Positions 43,124 to 52,484 of a DNA stretch of 64,000 nt are shown one piece after another. The stretch lies in contig CAZVMN010000013.1 in NCBI GenBank assembly GCA_964629015.1, positions 27,580 to 91,579 of the forward strand, read 5' to 3'. Each line of letters starts with the position of its first letter. Position 1 is the first letter of the stretch. Under the pieces are notes generated by a model, which saw only the letters and a program-made list of their open reading frames with translations, was not told where the DNA came from and did not search any database. The stretch comes from Oceanococcus sp964629015. Its GTDB lineage: Bacteria; Pseudomonadota; Gammaproteobacteria; Nevskiales; Oceanococcaceae. Both the position numbers and the translations under genes were made by a program.

Positions 43124-45580
43124 ATGTACGGTGCGAAAGACGCCAGCGTCTGGCGGTGTGGTTTGTCGGGTGTGCTGCTGGGGCTGAGTTGTTCGCAAGC
43201 CATCGCGCAGTCCGACGATGATGATCTGGATGCCTTGTTCGGTGCGTCGGACAGCCAACCTCAGGCCACAGCCAGCCCCACACCGCCGCCGCGCGAACCA
43301 ACCAGCATCACCCTGGATGAAGAACCCGCGCCCAGTGCGCGCCCTGCTCAACGTGGGCGGGTGCTGGAAGAGATCATCGTCACGGCGCAGAAGCGCGAAC
43401 AAAACCTCACCGATGTGCCCATCTCGGTCAGCGCGCTGAGTGGTGAGAAGCTGCGTGATGCGGGCATCGAAAATCTCAGCGATTTGTCCGAGTATGCGCC
43501 CAACTTCAAGCTGGTCGAAGGGGGCTTGGTGCCGCTGATCTACATGCGCGGTGTGGGCTCGGGTTCCAATCAGGGCTTTGAAATGTCCGTCGGTCTGTAC
43601 AACGACGGCATCCATCTGGGCCGCCCTCACCTCACTCTGGCGGCGTTCTTGGATGTCGAGCGCATTGAGGTGCTCAAAGGTCCGCAAAGTATCCTGTTTG
43701 GAAAGAACGCGATTGCCGGGGCCATGAATGTGACCTCCGCGCAACCAGGCGACAGCTTCGACGCCAGCCTCAACGCGAGCTGGTTTGAACCCTTCCGCGA
43801 CCGTGAATTGAGTGGTTTTGCCACCGGCCCGCTGAGCGACACCCTTAACGCGCGGGTGGCCCTGCGCTGGCGTGACGAAGGCGGTTATGTCTACAACCGT
43901 GGCCAGGAGCGCAATGATCCACAGCTGGAGGAACTCGCCGGGCGCGGCACCGTGCAGTGGACGCCCTCCGAGCAGGCCCAATTCACCCTGAAATTTGAGC
44001 ACAGCGGGCGCGATGCCACCGGGCGCACCTACCAGATTGTCGACAACGGCATACTCACCGCCTCGCAAAACCATCAGGCCGGCCTGAACGATATGCGCGA
44101 GACCAACGAAGATGAGTTTATGGAGCTGGTCAATGACAGCCTCACCCTGAACTCGCGCATCGATTTGGGCGAACACACCCTGGAGCTGGTCAGCGGTTTC
44201 ACCACCTACGACCAGATCGATGCGTTCGACGGCGACTCCAGCGATGTCGACACCATCTTCCTGATTGGTCAGGAGGACTATTCCCAGTTCAGTCAGGAGA
44301 TTCGCTGGATCTCTCCAGCTGGTGATCGCTTCGATTTCATTGCCGGCGCGTTCTATCAGCAGGCCGAACAGGAATTCAACGAATTTGGCGATCTCAAAGT
44401 GCGCACGGGCACGCTCGAATTTGTCGCCCTGCCCGGCGAACTCATCGACATTCTGGCCCAGGCGGGCCCGGCCAACACGGTGGTGGTGATCAGTGCCGAC
44501 CTGGATCGTTTGTTCACTGTGGATTCACGCTCATCCTCGCTGTTTGCTCAGGGCACTTGGCACTTCGCACGGGATTGGCGGTTGACCGCGGGGGCGCGCT
44601 ATGTCCACGAAACCAAGGAGGGCTATCGCAAGCTGGACGCTTACCGGCCTGGCACCCAGCAGGAGATCGACCCGGTCACGGCCGCGGCCTTGGCTCAGCT
44701 CAAGATCGAAGCGCATACCCTGACGGGTCAGCGCGAATCCAACAGCCTGTTGCCCTCGATCAATCTGCAGCATGATCTGAATGATGAGGTCATGCTCTAC
44801 GGGTACTGGTCTCGGGGGGCCAAAAGTGGCGGCTATGATGCGCGCAACAACAATGCCCAAGACGGCCCCACCGGCGGCGGTGAGAACTTCGAATACCAGG
44901 ATGAAATCGCCGATGCAGCCGAATTGGGCAGCAAGATCCGCTTTGCCAGCGGCACGGCGGAGCTGAATCTGGCGTTGTATCGGGTCGAGTACGAAGACAT
45001 GCAGGTCAGCGTGTTTGACGGCGTCGCCGGTTTTACCGTGACCAATGCCGGCAGTGCGCTGGTTCAAGGCATGGAAGCCGATGGACGCTGGCTGCTCGGT
45101 GACCATCTGATGCTCAGCGGCGCCCTCGCCTACCTGGACTTTGAATGGCAAAGCTATGTGGACGGCCCGTGCTATTTTGGTGCCCCCAACGCTTCCGACG
45201 AAGGCACCTGCGACCTCAGCGGACGTGAAAACCAGCAAACCCCGAAGTGGAGTGGCAGCTTGTCAGCCGCCTACACCAACCAATTCAACAACGGGCTGCA
45301 TTGGGGCCTGACGCTGGATGCCAACTTCCGTTCCGAGCACTACATTTCGGGGGATCTCGACCCCCGCGGATTACAGAACGGCTTCACCAAATACAATCTG
45401 CGCCTGTCGCTGGAGGCCGCCGATCGACGCTGGGGTATCGCATTGATGGGCAAAAATCTGAGTGACGAGTTGACCACAGGCATTGGCGCTCCAGCGCCAT
45501 TGGATACCGGCAGCTATATGGCCACGTCGGAGCGTCGTCGGACCTATGGTTTGGAACTGCGCTATCGATTTGGGCACTAG
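43124..45580 (+). CDS. TonB-dependent outer-membrane receptor
   Basis: An 818-aa receptor. The signal peptide ends in AIAQS. An Asp-rich and Pro-rich stretch (about 30-80) precedes the TonB box region EEIIVTAQKREQNLTDVPISVSA. The plug (about 90-210; RGVGSGSNQGFEMSVGLYNDGI, ERIEVLKGPQSILFGKNAIAG) is followed by a 22-strand-type barrel ending LELRYRFGH. The substrate is unknown. Receptors with this plug are common in bacteria using lipids, steroids or polymers. GGGAG lies before the ATG. A lipoprotein hydrolase gene follows on the same strand. Confidence 0.93.
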   Translation: MYGAKDASVWRCGLSGVLLGLSCSQAIAQSDDDDLDALFGASDSQPQATASPTPPPREPTSITLDEEPAPSARPAQRGRVLEEIIVTAQKREQNLTDVPISVSALSGEKLRDAGIENLSDLSEYAPNFKLVEGGLVPLIYMRGVGSGSNQGFEMSVGLYNDGIHLGRPHLTLAAFLDVERIEVLKGPQSILFGKNAIAGAMNVTSAQPGDSFDASLNASWFEPFRDRELSGFATGPLSDTLNARVALRWRDEGGYVYNRGQERNDPQLEELAGRGTVQWTPSEQAQFTLKFEHSGRDATGRTYQIVDNGILTASQNHQAGLNDMRETNEDEFMELVNDSLTLNSRIDLGEHTLELVSGFTTYDQIDAFDGDSSDVDTIFLIGQEDYSQFSQEIRWISPAGDRFDFIAGAFYQQAEQEFNEFGDLKVRTGTLEFVALPGELIDILAQAGPANTVVVISADLDRLFTVDSRSSSLFAQGTWHFARDWRLTAGARYVHETKEGYRKLDAYRPGTQQEIDPVTAAALAQLKIEAHTLTGQRESNSLLPSINLQHDLNDEVMLYGYWSRGAKSGGYDARNNNAQDGPTGGGENFEYQDEIADAAELGSKIRFASGTAELNLALYRVEYEDMQVSVFDGVAGFTVTNAGSALVQGMEADGRWLLGDHLMLSGALAYLDFEWQSYVDGPCYFGAPNASDEGTCDLSGRENQQTPKWSGSLSAAYTNQFNNGLHWGLTLDANFRSEHYISGDLDPRGLQNGFTKYNLRLSLEAADRRWGIALMGKNLSDELTTGIGAPAPLDTGSYMATSERRRTYGLELRYRFGH

Positions 45581-45738
45581 CGACACTCGTGCAACGCGTT
45601 GCCGCGGGTCGGTTGATGCGCAGGCAACACGCCGCCTTTATGCGCGTGGCGACATACAACAACTTTGCTATTGACCGTCTGACGCCAGCGTCCAGACTGG
45701 GGGGCACAAATGGCAGAACGCCAACACGGAGACAACCC

Positions 45739-48042
45739 ATGCTGATCGACGTGCGCAAGCTGCGCACTTTGTGCCACCCGGATCGTGCGGCAAATTCAAT
45801 CGTTCGATTCCCGCTCTTGCTCGCATTTGTGCTCGGCTTCTCCGCATGCAACGGCGGTCGGGATGCAACGGCCGAGGTTCGAGACGCGACCGCTAATGAC
45901 GCATTGGGCCCGCAAACCCGCTACAGCATGGCGAACGGCTGCTACCACGTGCGCGATACATCGACCAACCGCTGGTTGGCGGTGAAGGCCGACGGTGTGG
46001 TGAATTTTGCCGACTCCTTCGCCGCGGCCACAGCGTTCTTTATGAAGCCATCTGATTTGGGCGAATATCTGTTTTACGATCCCGACGGTCGATATCTCAG
46101 CCTGCCAGCGGCCGCAGATGGATTGATCGATGGATTGGAAAGTCTGACCCGCGTTGCTGGCTGGCAGGTGGCCGGCCTGGGCGACACACTGCTTTGGTTG
46201 CCACCGCAGCTCGACCCTGTTGGGGATGGCGTGGACAGCATTGGCGACAGTCTGGCCGATACAGATCTGGATACCCTGGGGGATCTGCGCGGTGCCCGGG
46301 TGCTGTCCGCTGTATCGCGTCCAGATGAGCACAGCCGATGGACGGTGCACGGCACGCAGGATCAGTTCGAGGTCACAGCATTTGCCACCGGCATTTCCTT
46401 GGTGTCCACCGCCGACAGCGTCGCGTTCGAGCCCGCTGAGGGCTGCACGGACTTCCCGGAGGCGACACTCGGTGCCTCTGGCACACCGTTCTCGGGAACC
46501 AACCCCGATGGGACGGTTTTTGGATACGCCGAGACCCATATGCATCTGGGCGGCTCATCAGCTCTGGGTGGTAGGCTCGGCTATGGCGCCCCATTCCACC
46601 CCCTGGGAATTTCTGAAGCGCTCGACAACTGCGCCGTCCATCACGGCCCGCAGGGCGCGCTTGATGTGCTGGATACGGTCGTCAATGCGCAGCGCAGTGC
46701 GCCGCCCCATGCGACCGAAGGTTGGCCCAGCTTTGCCGAATGGCCTCAGTGGGGTTCGCAGACCCATCATCAAACCTACTGGGTATGGCTGCAGCGGGCC
46801 TGGATGGGTGGTCTGCGTTTGATGGTCAACCACTTCGTGGCCAACGAGGAGATTTGCCAGCTCTGGCCTTACCAGCAACACGACTGCAACGAGATGGAAT
46901 CGGTTGCCTTGCAACGTGAGCTGGTGCTTGATTTGCAGGATTACATCGATGCGCAGATGGGTGGCCCGGGCCAGGGTTTCTTTCGCATTGTTTACAGTTC
47001 TTCGGAAGCCCGCCAAGTTATCGAGGACGGCAAGCTGGCGGTGATTCTGGGCACCGAAAACGAAAAGATCTTTGATTGCGGCGAATATCTTGATCAGCCG
47101 CTGTGCACCCGAGAGCACTACCAACGGGAGCTGGATCGGTGGTACGACCTGGGTATCCGGTCCATATTCCCGATCCATCTTCTGGACAATGCCTTCGGCG
47201 GCACCCGCCTGTCTGATGATCCGGCGTTATCGGTGCTGTACCAAACCGCCAATGTGGTCGCCACGGGGCATCCGTTTGCCACAGTGTCCTGCGATACGAT
47301 CGAAGACTATCCGCAGCCGGGCAGCTCCCAAACCGACCCGCCGCGCGGTGTTTTTGATGCCATAGTTCTATCCGTTCTCGGCCCTCCGCCGGTGCCACCC
47401 GTGACCGGTTGCCAGCGCAACGCGCGTGGCCTGACCGAAATGGGTGAAGATTTTGTTCACGCGCTGATCGATCACGGCATCATGATCGAGACGGATCACT
47501 CCGGCGTTGTTGCACGACGCCGCATTTTCGATATCGCGCAGCAGCGTGGCGTGCCTGTCTTCTCTGGCCACACCGGTGAGATCGGTCCGGTGAAGGACAG
47601 CCGCCGTATCCTCGAGGTTGGCGGCATCATCTCAAATCTGACCGATGAGCCGGCCGATGAGACCATTGCTTTCGTGCAGGCTCTGGAAGCCTTGTGGCTG
47701 GAGCTAAATGACACCACCTATGGTTTGGCGACCGGTCATGGCTCCGATATCAATGGGATACATAATCAACCGCCTCCGCACCCGGACGCCGCCAGCGATC
47801 CTCTCAGCTACCCTTTCCGTTCATACGACGGTCGGGTGATATTCGAGAAGCAAGTCAGTGGGGACAGGGTCTTCGACCTGAACGTTGATGGTGTCGCCCA
47901 CTACGGTTTGTATCCGGACTACTTTGCGGATATCCAACGCCGCCCGGGTGGAGAGGACGTCATGAAGTATCTGTTCCGATCCGCAGAGGCTTATCTGCAG
48001 CGCTGGGAGCAAGTCGAGAACGCCCGCGTGGTGGGTCGCTGA
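45739..48042 (+). CDS. M19 dipeptidase-like metal-dependent hydrolase lipoprotein
   Basis: A 767-aa lipoprotein: the hydrophobic signal ends in GFSAC (Cys about 37). Residues about 60-240 form an extra N-terminal region with short beta repeats (GCYHVRDTSTNRWLAV, YLFYDPDGRYLSL), trefoil-like in look. The C-terminal 500 residues resemble membrane dipeptidases of family M19 / the amidohydrolase fold: H267-M-H269, GIRSIFPIHLLDNAFGG, D586-H587 in METDHSG, H611 in SGHTGE and the GHGSD at 666-670. M19 enzymes usually have HxD at the first site, so specificity may differ. The start is ATG 45739 with CGGAGA upstream; the frame is open earlier, but the signal peptide fixes it. It follows the receptor gene by 158 bp. 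Confidence 0.8.
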   Translation: MLIDVRKLRTLCHPDRAANSIVRFPLLLAFVLGFSACNGGRDATAEVRDATANDALGPQTRYSMANGCYHVRDTSTNRWLAVKADGVVNFADSFAAATAFFMKPSDLGEYLFYDPDGRYLSLPAAADGLIDGLESLTRVAGWQVAGLGDTLLWLPPQLDPVGDGVDSIGDSLADTDLDTLGDLRGARVLSAVSRPDEHSRWTVHGTQDQFEVTAFATGISLVSTADSVAFEPAEGCTDFPEATLGASGTPFSGTNPDGTVFGYAETHMHLGGSSALGGRLGYGAPFHPLGISEALDNCAVHHGPQGALDVLDTVVNAQRSAPPHATEGWPSFAEWPQWGSQTHHQTYWVWLQRAWMGGLRLMVNHFVANEEICQLWPYQQHDCNEMESVALQRELVLDLQDYIDAQMGGPGQGFFRIVYSSSEARQVIEDGKLAVILGTENEKIFDCGEYLDQPLCTREHYQRELDRWYDLGIRSIFPIHLLDNAFGGTRLSDDPALSVLYQTANVVATGHPFATVSCDTIEDYPQPGSSQTDPPRGVFDAIVLSVLGPPPVPPVTGCQRNARGLTEMGEDFVHALIDHGIMIETDHSGVVARRRIFDIAQQRGVPVFSGHTGEIGPVKDSRRILEVGGIISNLTDEPADETIAFVQALEALWLELNDTTYGLATGHGSDINGIHNQPPPHPDAASDPLSYPFRSYDGRVIFEKQVSGDRVFDLNVDGVAHYGLYPDYFADIQRRPGGEDVMKYLFRSAEAYLQRWEQVENARVVGR

Positions 48043-48087
48043 TCGATCGACTCTTGAGCGCGCAGCTTTGGTTTTGACGAGGACGTC

Positions 48088-48690
48088 ATGAAAATTTTTG
48101 ATCAAATGGGTATCTGGTCTCGGGCGTTTGGACGGGGCGTATTTCCGCACCAAATGTCCTGGATTCTTGATTTGCCGGGCCGTGGCTTGATCATGTCGGC
48201 GCGCACCGTGGCCGGAAGATTGCCGGTCAAACCCGACGCACAGGTGCTGGAGATCGGGCCGGGTTCGGGCCACTACAGTGTGGAAGTGGCGAGGCGCATC
48301 CCTCAAGGTCGACTGACGCTGCTCGATATCCAAGAGGAAATGCTTCAGAGGAGCGCCGCAAAGCTGGAGGCCGCGGGGATCGCGAACTTCAGCGTTCAAC
48401 AGTCCGATGGCGGATCTTTGCCGTTCGAGGACGAGAGCTTTGATGCCCTGTTCATGGTGACTGTATTTGGCGAGATTGAAGCCCGTGATTCGTTCTTGCA
48501 AGAGGCCGCGCGGGTTCTCAAGGCCGGCGGCGTGCTGTCCATTACCGAACATCATCCAGACCCGGATTTTGAGGATGCTCGAGAAATCACGGCTTGCCTG
48601 CAAAAGTATGGATTTGTGCCGTTACAGACGCTCGGTTGGCGTTGGGCATACACGCTCAATGCGGTAAAGCGAGCTGCCGATGAGGGCTAG
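48088..48690 (+). CDS. class I SAM-dependent methyltransferase
   Basis: A 200-aa methyltransferase of the UbiE/Methyltransf_11 type. Motif I is VLEIGPGSGHYSVEVA near 56, post-I LTLLDIQEEML, motif II FDALFMVTVFGEI and motif III ARVLKAGGVLSITEH. The N-terminal lead FDQMGIWSRAFGRGVFPHQMSWILD is typical of small-molecule or lipid methyltransferases. The substrate is not evident. GAGGA precedes the ATG, 45 bp after the M19-like gene. Confidence 0.88.
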   Translation: MKIFDQMGIWSRAFGRGVFPHQMSWILDLPGRGLIMSARTVAGRLPVKPDAQVLEIGPGSGHYSVEVARRIPQGRLTLLDIQEEMLQRSAAKLEAAGIANFSVQQSDGGSLPFEDESFDALFMVTVFGEIEARDSFLQEAARVLKAGGVLSITEHHPDPDFEDAREITACLQKYGFVPLQTLGWRWAYTLNAVKRAADEG

Positions 48691-48882
48691 CACTCAGCTG
48701 CCCTGATCGTCGGTTTGAGAAACCAAGCGGCTTTTCAAGGCGTGCTGCAGGGTTCCGGCTGTTTTGGCACGCCAGCATGGTCGTGCGTTGCTTCGTCTGG
48801 TCCTATCGCAGCATGTTCTCGGCGTGACGCCGCTTTACGCTAGGTCTCTCGCGCCGCCGCATCCAAAAGAGAGTCCTGAACC

Positions 48883-51360
48883 ATGGCGACCAGCCAGCTA
48901 TTCGCCCGATTCCGCAGCACCACTGAATCCGCTTTCGCCCGCTGGGGCGAAATCTGCCACGACCATCCGCTGCGCATCATCGTGTGCATCTTTGTTGCGC
49001 TTGCCGGTTTGTCGATCGCGCTTCCGGGGCTGCAGACCGATATGTCGAACGAGGGCTATCTGCGTGAGGATGATCCCGCCCGCCTTAATCTGAAGTGGTT
49101 TCAGAGCACCTTTGGGCGTGACGATCGCATTGTGGTGGTGGTGCAAACCGAGGCGAACGTGGTCAATGCTGATGTGCTCGACACGGTTCGCGACATGCAT
49201 CGGGCGTTGGAGCAGATTCCTCAGGTCAACAAAGTTGAGAGCCTCATCAATGCGCGCCTCACCTTGGGTCGGGATGATGAACTGATCGTCAAAGACCTGA
49301 TGGAAGACTGGCCGAACAGCGAAGCGGAGTTTGACGAACTCCGTGCCCTGATTGAGAGCCGCGCACTGATCCGCGACAACTTCATCAGCCAGGATGGCCA
49401 CAGTACCCTGATCATGGTGACCCCGGATGCGTACACCGCGTCGGTCAGCGGCGCGCTCGATCAGCCCAGCGCACTGGATGATTTTGATTTCGATGCCGGC
49501 TTTGACGACATCGGTGTGCCCGGTGCGGAGGATGAGGCCGACAAACAGGCGAAGTTGATCAGTGACGAGGAAATGTTCGACTTGGTGCTGCGCATCCAGC
49601 ATCTCGGCAAGACCTACGAACGCGACGGTTTGCGCGTTTCCTTCGCTGGCGCCTCCTATCTGACCGAGCGACTGACCCATGTGTTGGTCCGCGATATGTC
49701 GGTGTTTTCCGGGCTGAGTATCGGCATCACCGCGCTGCTGCTGCTATTGGTGTTTCGGCGCTGGATCATGGTCATTTTGCCCATCAGCGTTGCTCTGCTC
49801 TCGGTTTATGCCACCTTCGCCATCATGGCCACGCTGGGTATGACTCTGACCACAGCCAGCCAGATTTTGCCGTCCCTGTTGCTTGCCGTTGGGGTGGGCA
49901 ATTCCGTGCATATTTTCACGGTCTTTTTTCAGGCACTGGATCGCGGTGATACCAAACGAGGCGCCCTGAGCTATGCCTTGGGGCATTCCGGTTTGGCTGT
50001 GGTGCTTACAGGTCTAACGACAGCTGGTGGTCTGGCGTCCTTCGTGACCGCCGACATGCAAACCGTCGCCCAGATCGGCGTCATCGCGCCCATCGGTATT
50101 CTCTGCGCCTTGGTCTTCTCGCTCAGCCTGCTGCCCGCCTTGATCGCACTGACCCGTTTTCGTGACAAGGGCTTGCGCAGCGATGCAAACGGTCCGTTGC
50201 AAAGCTTTCTGTCGGTCTGCGCCGATCTTTCCACGCGTTACCCGGGGCGCGTGGCCGGAACCTGGTTCGTTGTGCTCGGCCTCTGCATGCTGGCCATCCT
50301 ACAACTTCGTCCGAGCCACAATCCGCTCAACTGGTTCCCGCCGGGTACCGAAGTGCGTGATTCCATGGACATGGTCAATCAGCAGTTTGGCGGCGCCACC
50401 TATGTGGAAATTGTGGTCGACAGCGGCCAGACCAATGGCCTGCATGATCCCGATTTGTTACGCAGCGTGGACCGCGCGATGAAACGCGCCGCGGATGTGG
50501 AGTTGCAAGGTGGCCACATGGGCCCGAGTACGTCGTTGCTCGATATCAACAAGGAGCTACATCAGGCCCTCAACAGCAATGACCCGGCGTTCTACCGCAT
50601 CCCGGACAATCGTGAGTTGATCGCACAGGAACTGCTGTTGTTTGAGAACTCCGGCAACGATGATCTCAAAGACCTGGTCGACACGCCGTTTCAGATGATG
50701 CGCGTCACCGCCAAGGTGCCGTTTGTGGATTCTCTGCACTATGCCCCCTATCTCGATGCGCTGGGGCAGATATTCGAGGAGGAGCTCAGTCCGGATGTGC
50801 AGGTCACCTTGACCGGCATGACGCCGTTGTTTGCCACCACGGTGGGGTACATCATCACTGACACCTTGCGCGCCTACGGCGTCGCTTTCGCGATCATCGC
50901 ACCGTTGATGATGCTCTTGGTCGGCTCGGTCCGGGTGGGCTTGCTCAGCATGATTCCCAATCTCGCGCCGATCATCATCACCCTCGCCTTCATGTATCTG
51001 CTGGGCTTGCCCCTGGACATGTTCAGCACTTTGGTCGGTTGCATCGCGCTGGGGCTGGCGGTGGACGACACCATTCACTTCATGCACAACTATCAGCGTT
51101 ACCGTGCGAAGCTGGGCGACGCCGCCGCAGCGGTGCGGGAGACCTTACGCACCACCGGCAAAGCCCTGATGGTGACGTCCATCGTTCTGGTCGCAGCATT
51201 TATGGTCAATGCCGCCGGAACCATGATCAATGTGCGTAACTTTGGTCTGATTACCTCGTTTTGTATCACCTTGGCGTTTCTTGCCGACGTTTTGTTGGCC
51301 CCGGCACTGGTGGTTTTGCTTGACCGCTGGAGACACCGTGGTGATGCGTCTGCGCATTGA
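48883..51360 (+). CDS. RND/MMPL-family exporter
   Basis: An 825-aa inner-membrane protein with the two-fold MMPL/RND layout. TM1 at about 28-48, a large periplasmic loop (about 50-265), five spans (about 268-420), TM7 (about 450-470), a second periplasmic loop and five more spans ending near 815. A sterol-sensing-like pattern (LPSLLLAVGVGNSVHIFTVFF and ALGLAVDDTIHFMHNYQRY) holds the proton-relay-type Asp/His. Relatives move lipids or hopanoids across the periplasm (HpnN type); a hydrophobic substrate is inferred. The loop contains a very acidic insert (about 190-222). A short GAGAG precedes the ATG. Confidence 0.87.
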   Translation: MATSQLFARFRSTTESAFARWGEICHDHPLRIIVCIFVALAGLSIALPGLQTDMSNEGYLREDDPARLNLKWFQSTFGRDDRIVVVVQTEANVVNADVLDTVRDMHRALEQIPQVNKVESLINARLTLGRDDELIVKDLMEDWPNSEAEFDELRALIESRALIRDNFISQDGHSTLIMVTPDAYTASVSGALDQPSALDDFDFDAGFDDIGVPGAEDEADKQAKLISDEEMFDLVLRIQHLGKTYERDGLRVSFAGASYLTERLTHVLVRDMSVFSGLSIGITALLLLLVFRRWIMVILPISVALLSVYATFAIMATLGMTLTTASQILPSLLLAVGVGNSVHIFTVFFQALDRGDTKRGALSYALGHSGLAVVLTGLTTAGGLASFVTADMQTVAQIGVIAPIGILCALVFSLSLLPALIALTRFRDKGLRSDANGPLQSFLSVCADLSTRYPGRVAGTWFVVLGLCMLAILQLRPSHNPLNWFPPGTEVRDSMDMVNQQFGGATYVEIVVDSGQTNGLHDPDLLRSVDRAMKRAADVELQGGHMGPSTSLLDINKELHQALNSNDPAFYRIPDNRELIAQELLLFENSGNDDLKDLVDTPFQMMRVTAKVPFVDSLHYAPYLDALGQIFEEELSPDVQVTLTGMTPLFATTVGYIITDTLRAYGVAFAIIAPLMMLLVGSVRVGLLSMIPNLAPIIITLAFMYLLGLPLDMFSTLVGCIALGLAVDDTIHFMHNYQRYRAKLGDAAAAVRETLRTTGKALMVTSIVLVAAFMVNAAGTMINVRNFGLITSFCITLAFLADVLLAPALVVLLDRWRHRGDASAH

Positions 51361-51674
51361 AGCCGCGCGATTGGTTGACGTTCGGTTGATTGTCAGCGTG
51401 GTTCGTTGCATCCACTCAGAATTGTGTATCGATTGGCTGCCTCGGATGATTTGACACAGCCTGAGTCTGGATAGCGCGCAGGCGTCACCCTCGAAGCCAG
51501 GGACATCAAAATGACCGAACCTTTGGTGGCCTAAGTCGCTGTGGCCAACACAGCGCAGGACTTGGCGATGCCTCAACGTGCTCCACATGCTTCATGTGCC
51601 GACACACACTGCGTGACAGGGGTATGATCCCAGCAGCCCTTGTTTCGATGTTGGCTACGTCAACCGAGGCTTTA
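51361..51674. other. intergenic region before the Crp/Fnr gene
   Basis: About 314 bases without a supported gene. It contains a candidate promoter at 51,599-51,628. No terminator for the exporter gene is evident. Confidence 0.45.
51599..51628 (+). promoter_or_regulatory. candidate promoter of the Crp/Fnr-type gene
   Basis: TATGAT at 51623-51628 is close to the -10 consensus; CCGACA at 51599-51604 is a partial -35 with an 18-bp spacer. It would give a leader of about 40 nt. Confidence 0.4.
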
Positions 51675-52385
51675 ATGACTGGCACAACGTCACCGATGGA
51701 AAATCAGCTGCTGGCGGTGTTGTGTGCAGACATTCGAGCCCGGTTGCTTCCCCACCTCAAGCCCGTTTCGATGAAACAGGGCCAAATGCTTTGTGAGGCG
51801 GGGGATACCATGGGCTACGTCTATTTTCCGACGAGCGCCATCGTTTCTCTCCTCAATGTGATGCAGAACGGAGCCGCCGCGGAGATCGCGGTGGTGGGTA
51901 ATGAAGGGATGATCGGCATCGCTTTGTTCATGGGCGGTGAAAGTACGTCGAGCCGCGCGGTTGTGCAAAGCGCCGGTATGGCGTATCGGCTCCCCGCCGC
52001 CCAGCTCAAAGACGAGTTTGCTCGCCATGGGCAGCTTCAGCAGTTGATGTTGCGCTATACCCAGTCTTTGATCACTCAGATCGCCCAGGTCGCCGCTTGT
52101 AATCGCCATCATTCGATTGATCAACAGCTTTGCCGCAGGCTGTTGCTGTCTCTTGATCGTTCGCCGGGATGCCGCCTGGTCATGACGCAGGAGTTGATTG
52201 CCAACATATTGGGGGTGCGACGCGAAGGCGTGACCGAAGCCGCGGGCAAGCTTCAGCGACTCGGCGTCATCGAATACAGCCGGGGGCGGATTACCGTGCT
52301 GAATCGACCACAGCTGGAAACGTTGACCTGCGAATGCTATGCCGTGGTCAAAAAAGAAACGGATCGCCTGCTGCCTTCGCCCTGA
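51675..52385 (+). CDS. Crp/Fnr-family transcriptional regulator
   Basis: A 236-aa regulator. The cyclic-nucleotide-binding-type barrel covers about 20-130 (PVSMKQGQMLCEAGDTMGYVYFPTSAIVSLL; EIAVVGNEGMIGIALFMGG), and the Crp-type helix-turn-helix lies near 180-205 (MTQELIANILGVRREGVTEAAGKLQ). The cAMP-contacting Arg and the Fnr Cys cluster are absent, so the signal is unknown. Similar short proteins are common oxygen- or stress-independent regulators in proteobacteria. I chose ATG 51675 for the GAGG six bases upstream; the frame is open earlier. Confidence 0.88.
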   Translation: MTGTTSPMENQLLAVLCADIRARLLPHLKPVSMKQGQMLCEAGDTMGYVYFPTSAIVSLLNVMQNGAAAEIAVVGNEGMIGIALFMGGESTSSRAVVQSAGMAYRLPAAQLKDEFARHGQLQQLMLRYTQSLITQIAQVAACNRHHSIDQQLCRRLLLSLDRSPGCRLVMTQELIANILGVRREGVTEAAGKLQRLGVIEYSRGRITVLNRPQLETLTCECYAVVKKETDRLLPSP

Positions 52386-52439
52386 ATCATCAGTCGCGGA
52401 TAAGCGCGCTAGCGTACCGACCGTTCAGGCATCACGGTC

Positions 52440-52467
52440 CATACTGTTTTTTTACCATTTCAGTATG
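52440..52467. promoter_or_regulatory. inverted repeat in front of the transglutaminase-like gene
   Basis: CATACTG (52440-52446) and CAGTATG (52461-52467) are perfect arms around a T-rich 14-bp centre, 17 bp before the ATG. It may be an operator or part of the leader. The Crp/Fnr-type gene ends 54 bp earlier, so autoregulation or local control is possible (inference). Confidence 0.35.
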
Positions 52468-52484
52468 CGGGCTTTTATTCAGCC

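Noticed and set aside
42971..44176. Long minus-strand frame opposite the TonB receptor gene
   Set aside because: Antisense shadow; the receptor frame has full plug and barrel motifs and a ribosome site.
48739..48773. GGCGTGC/GCACGCC inverted repeat as a terminator after the methyltransferase gene
   Set aside because: The loop is about 20 bases and no T-run follows.
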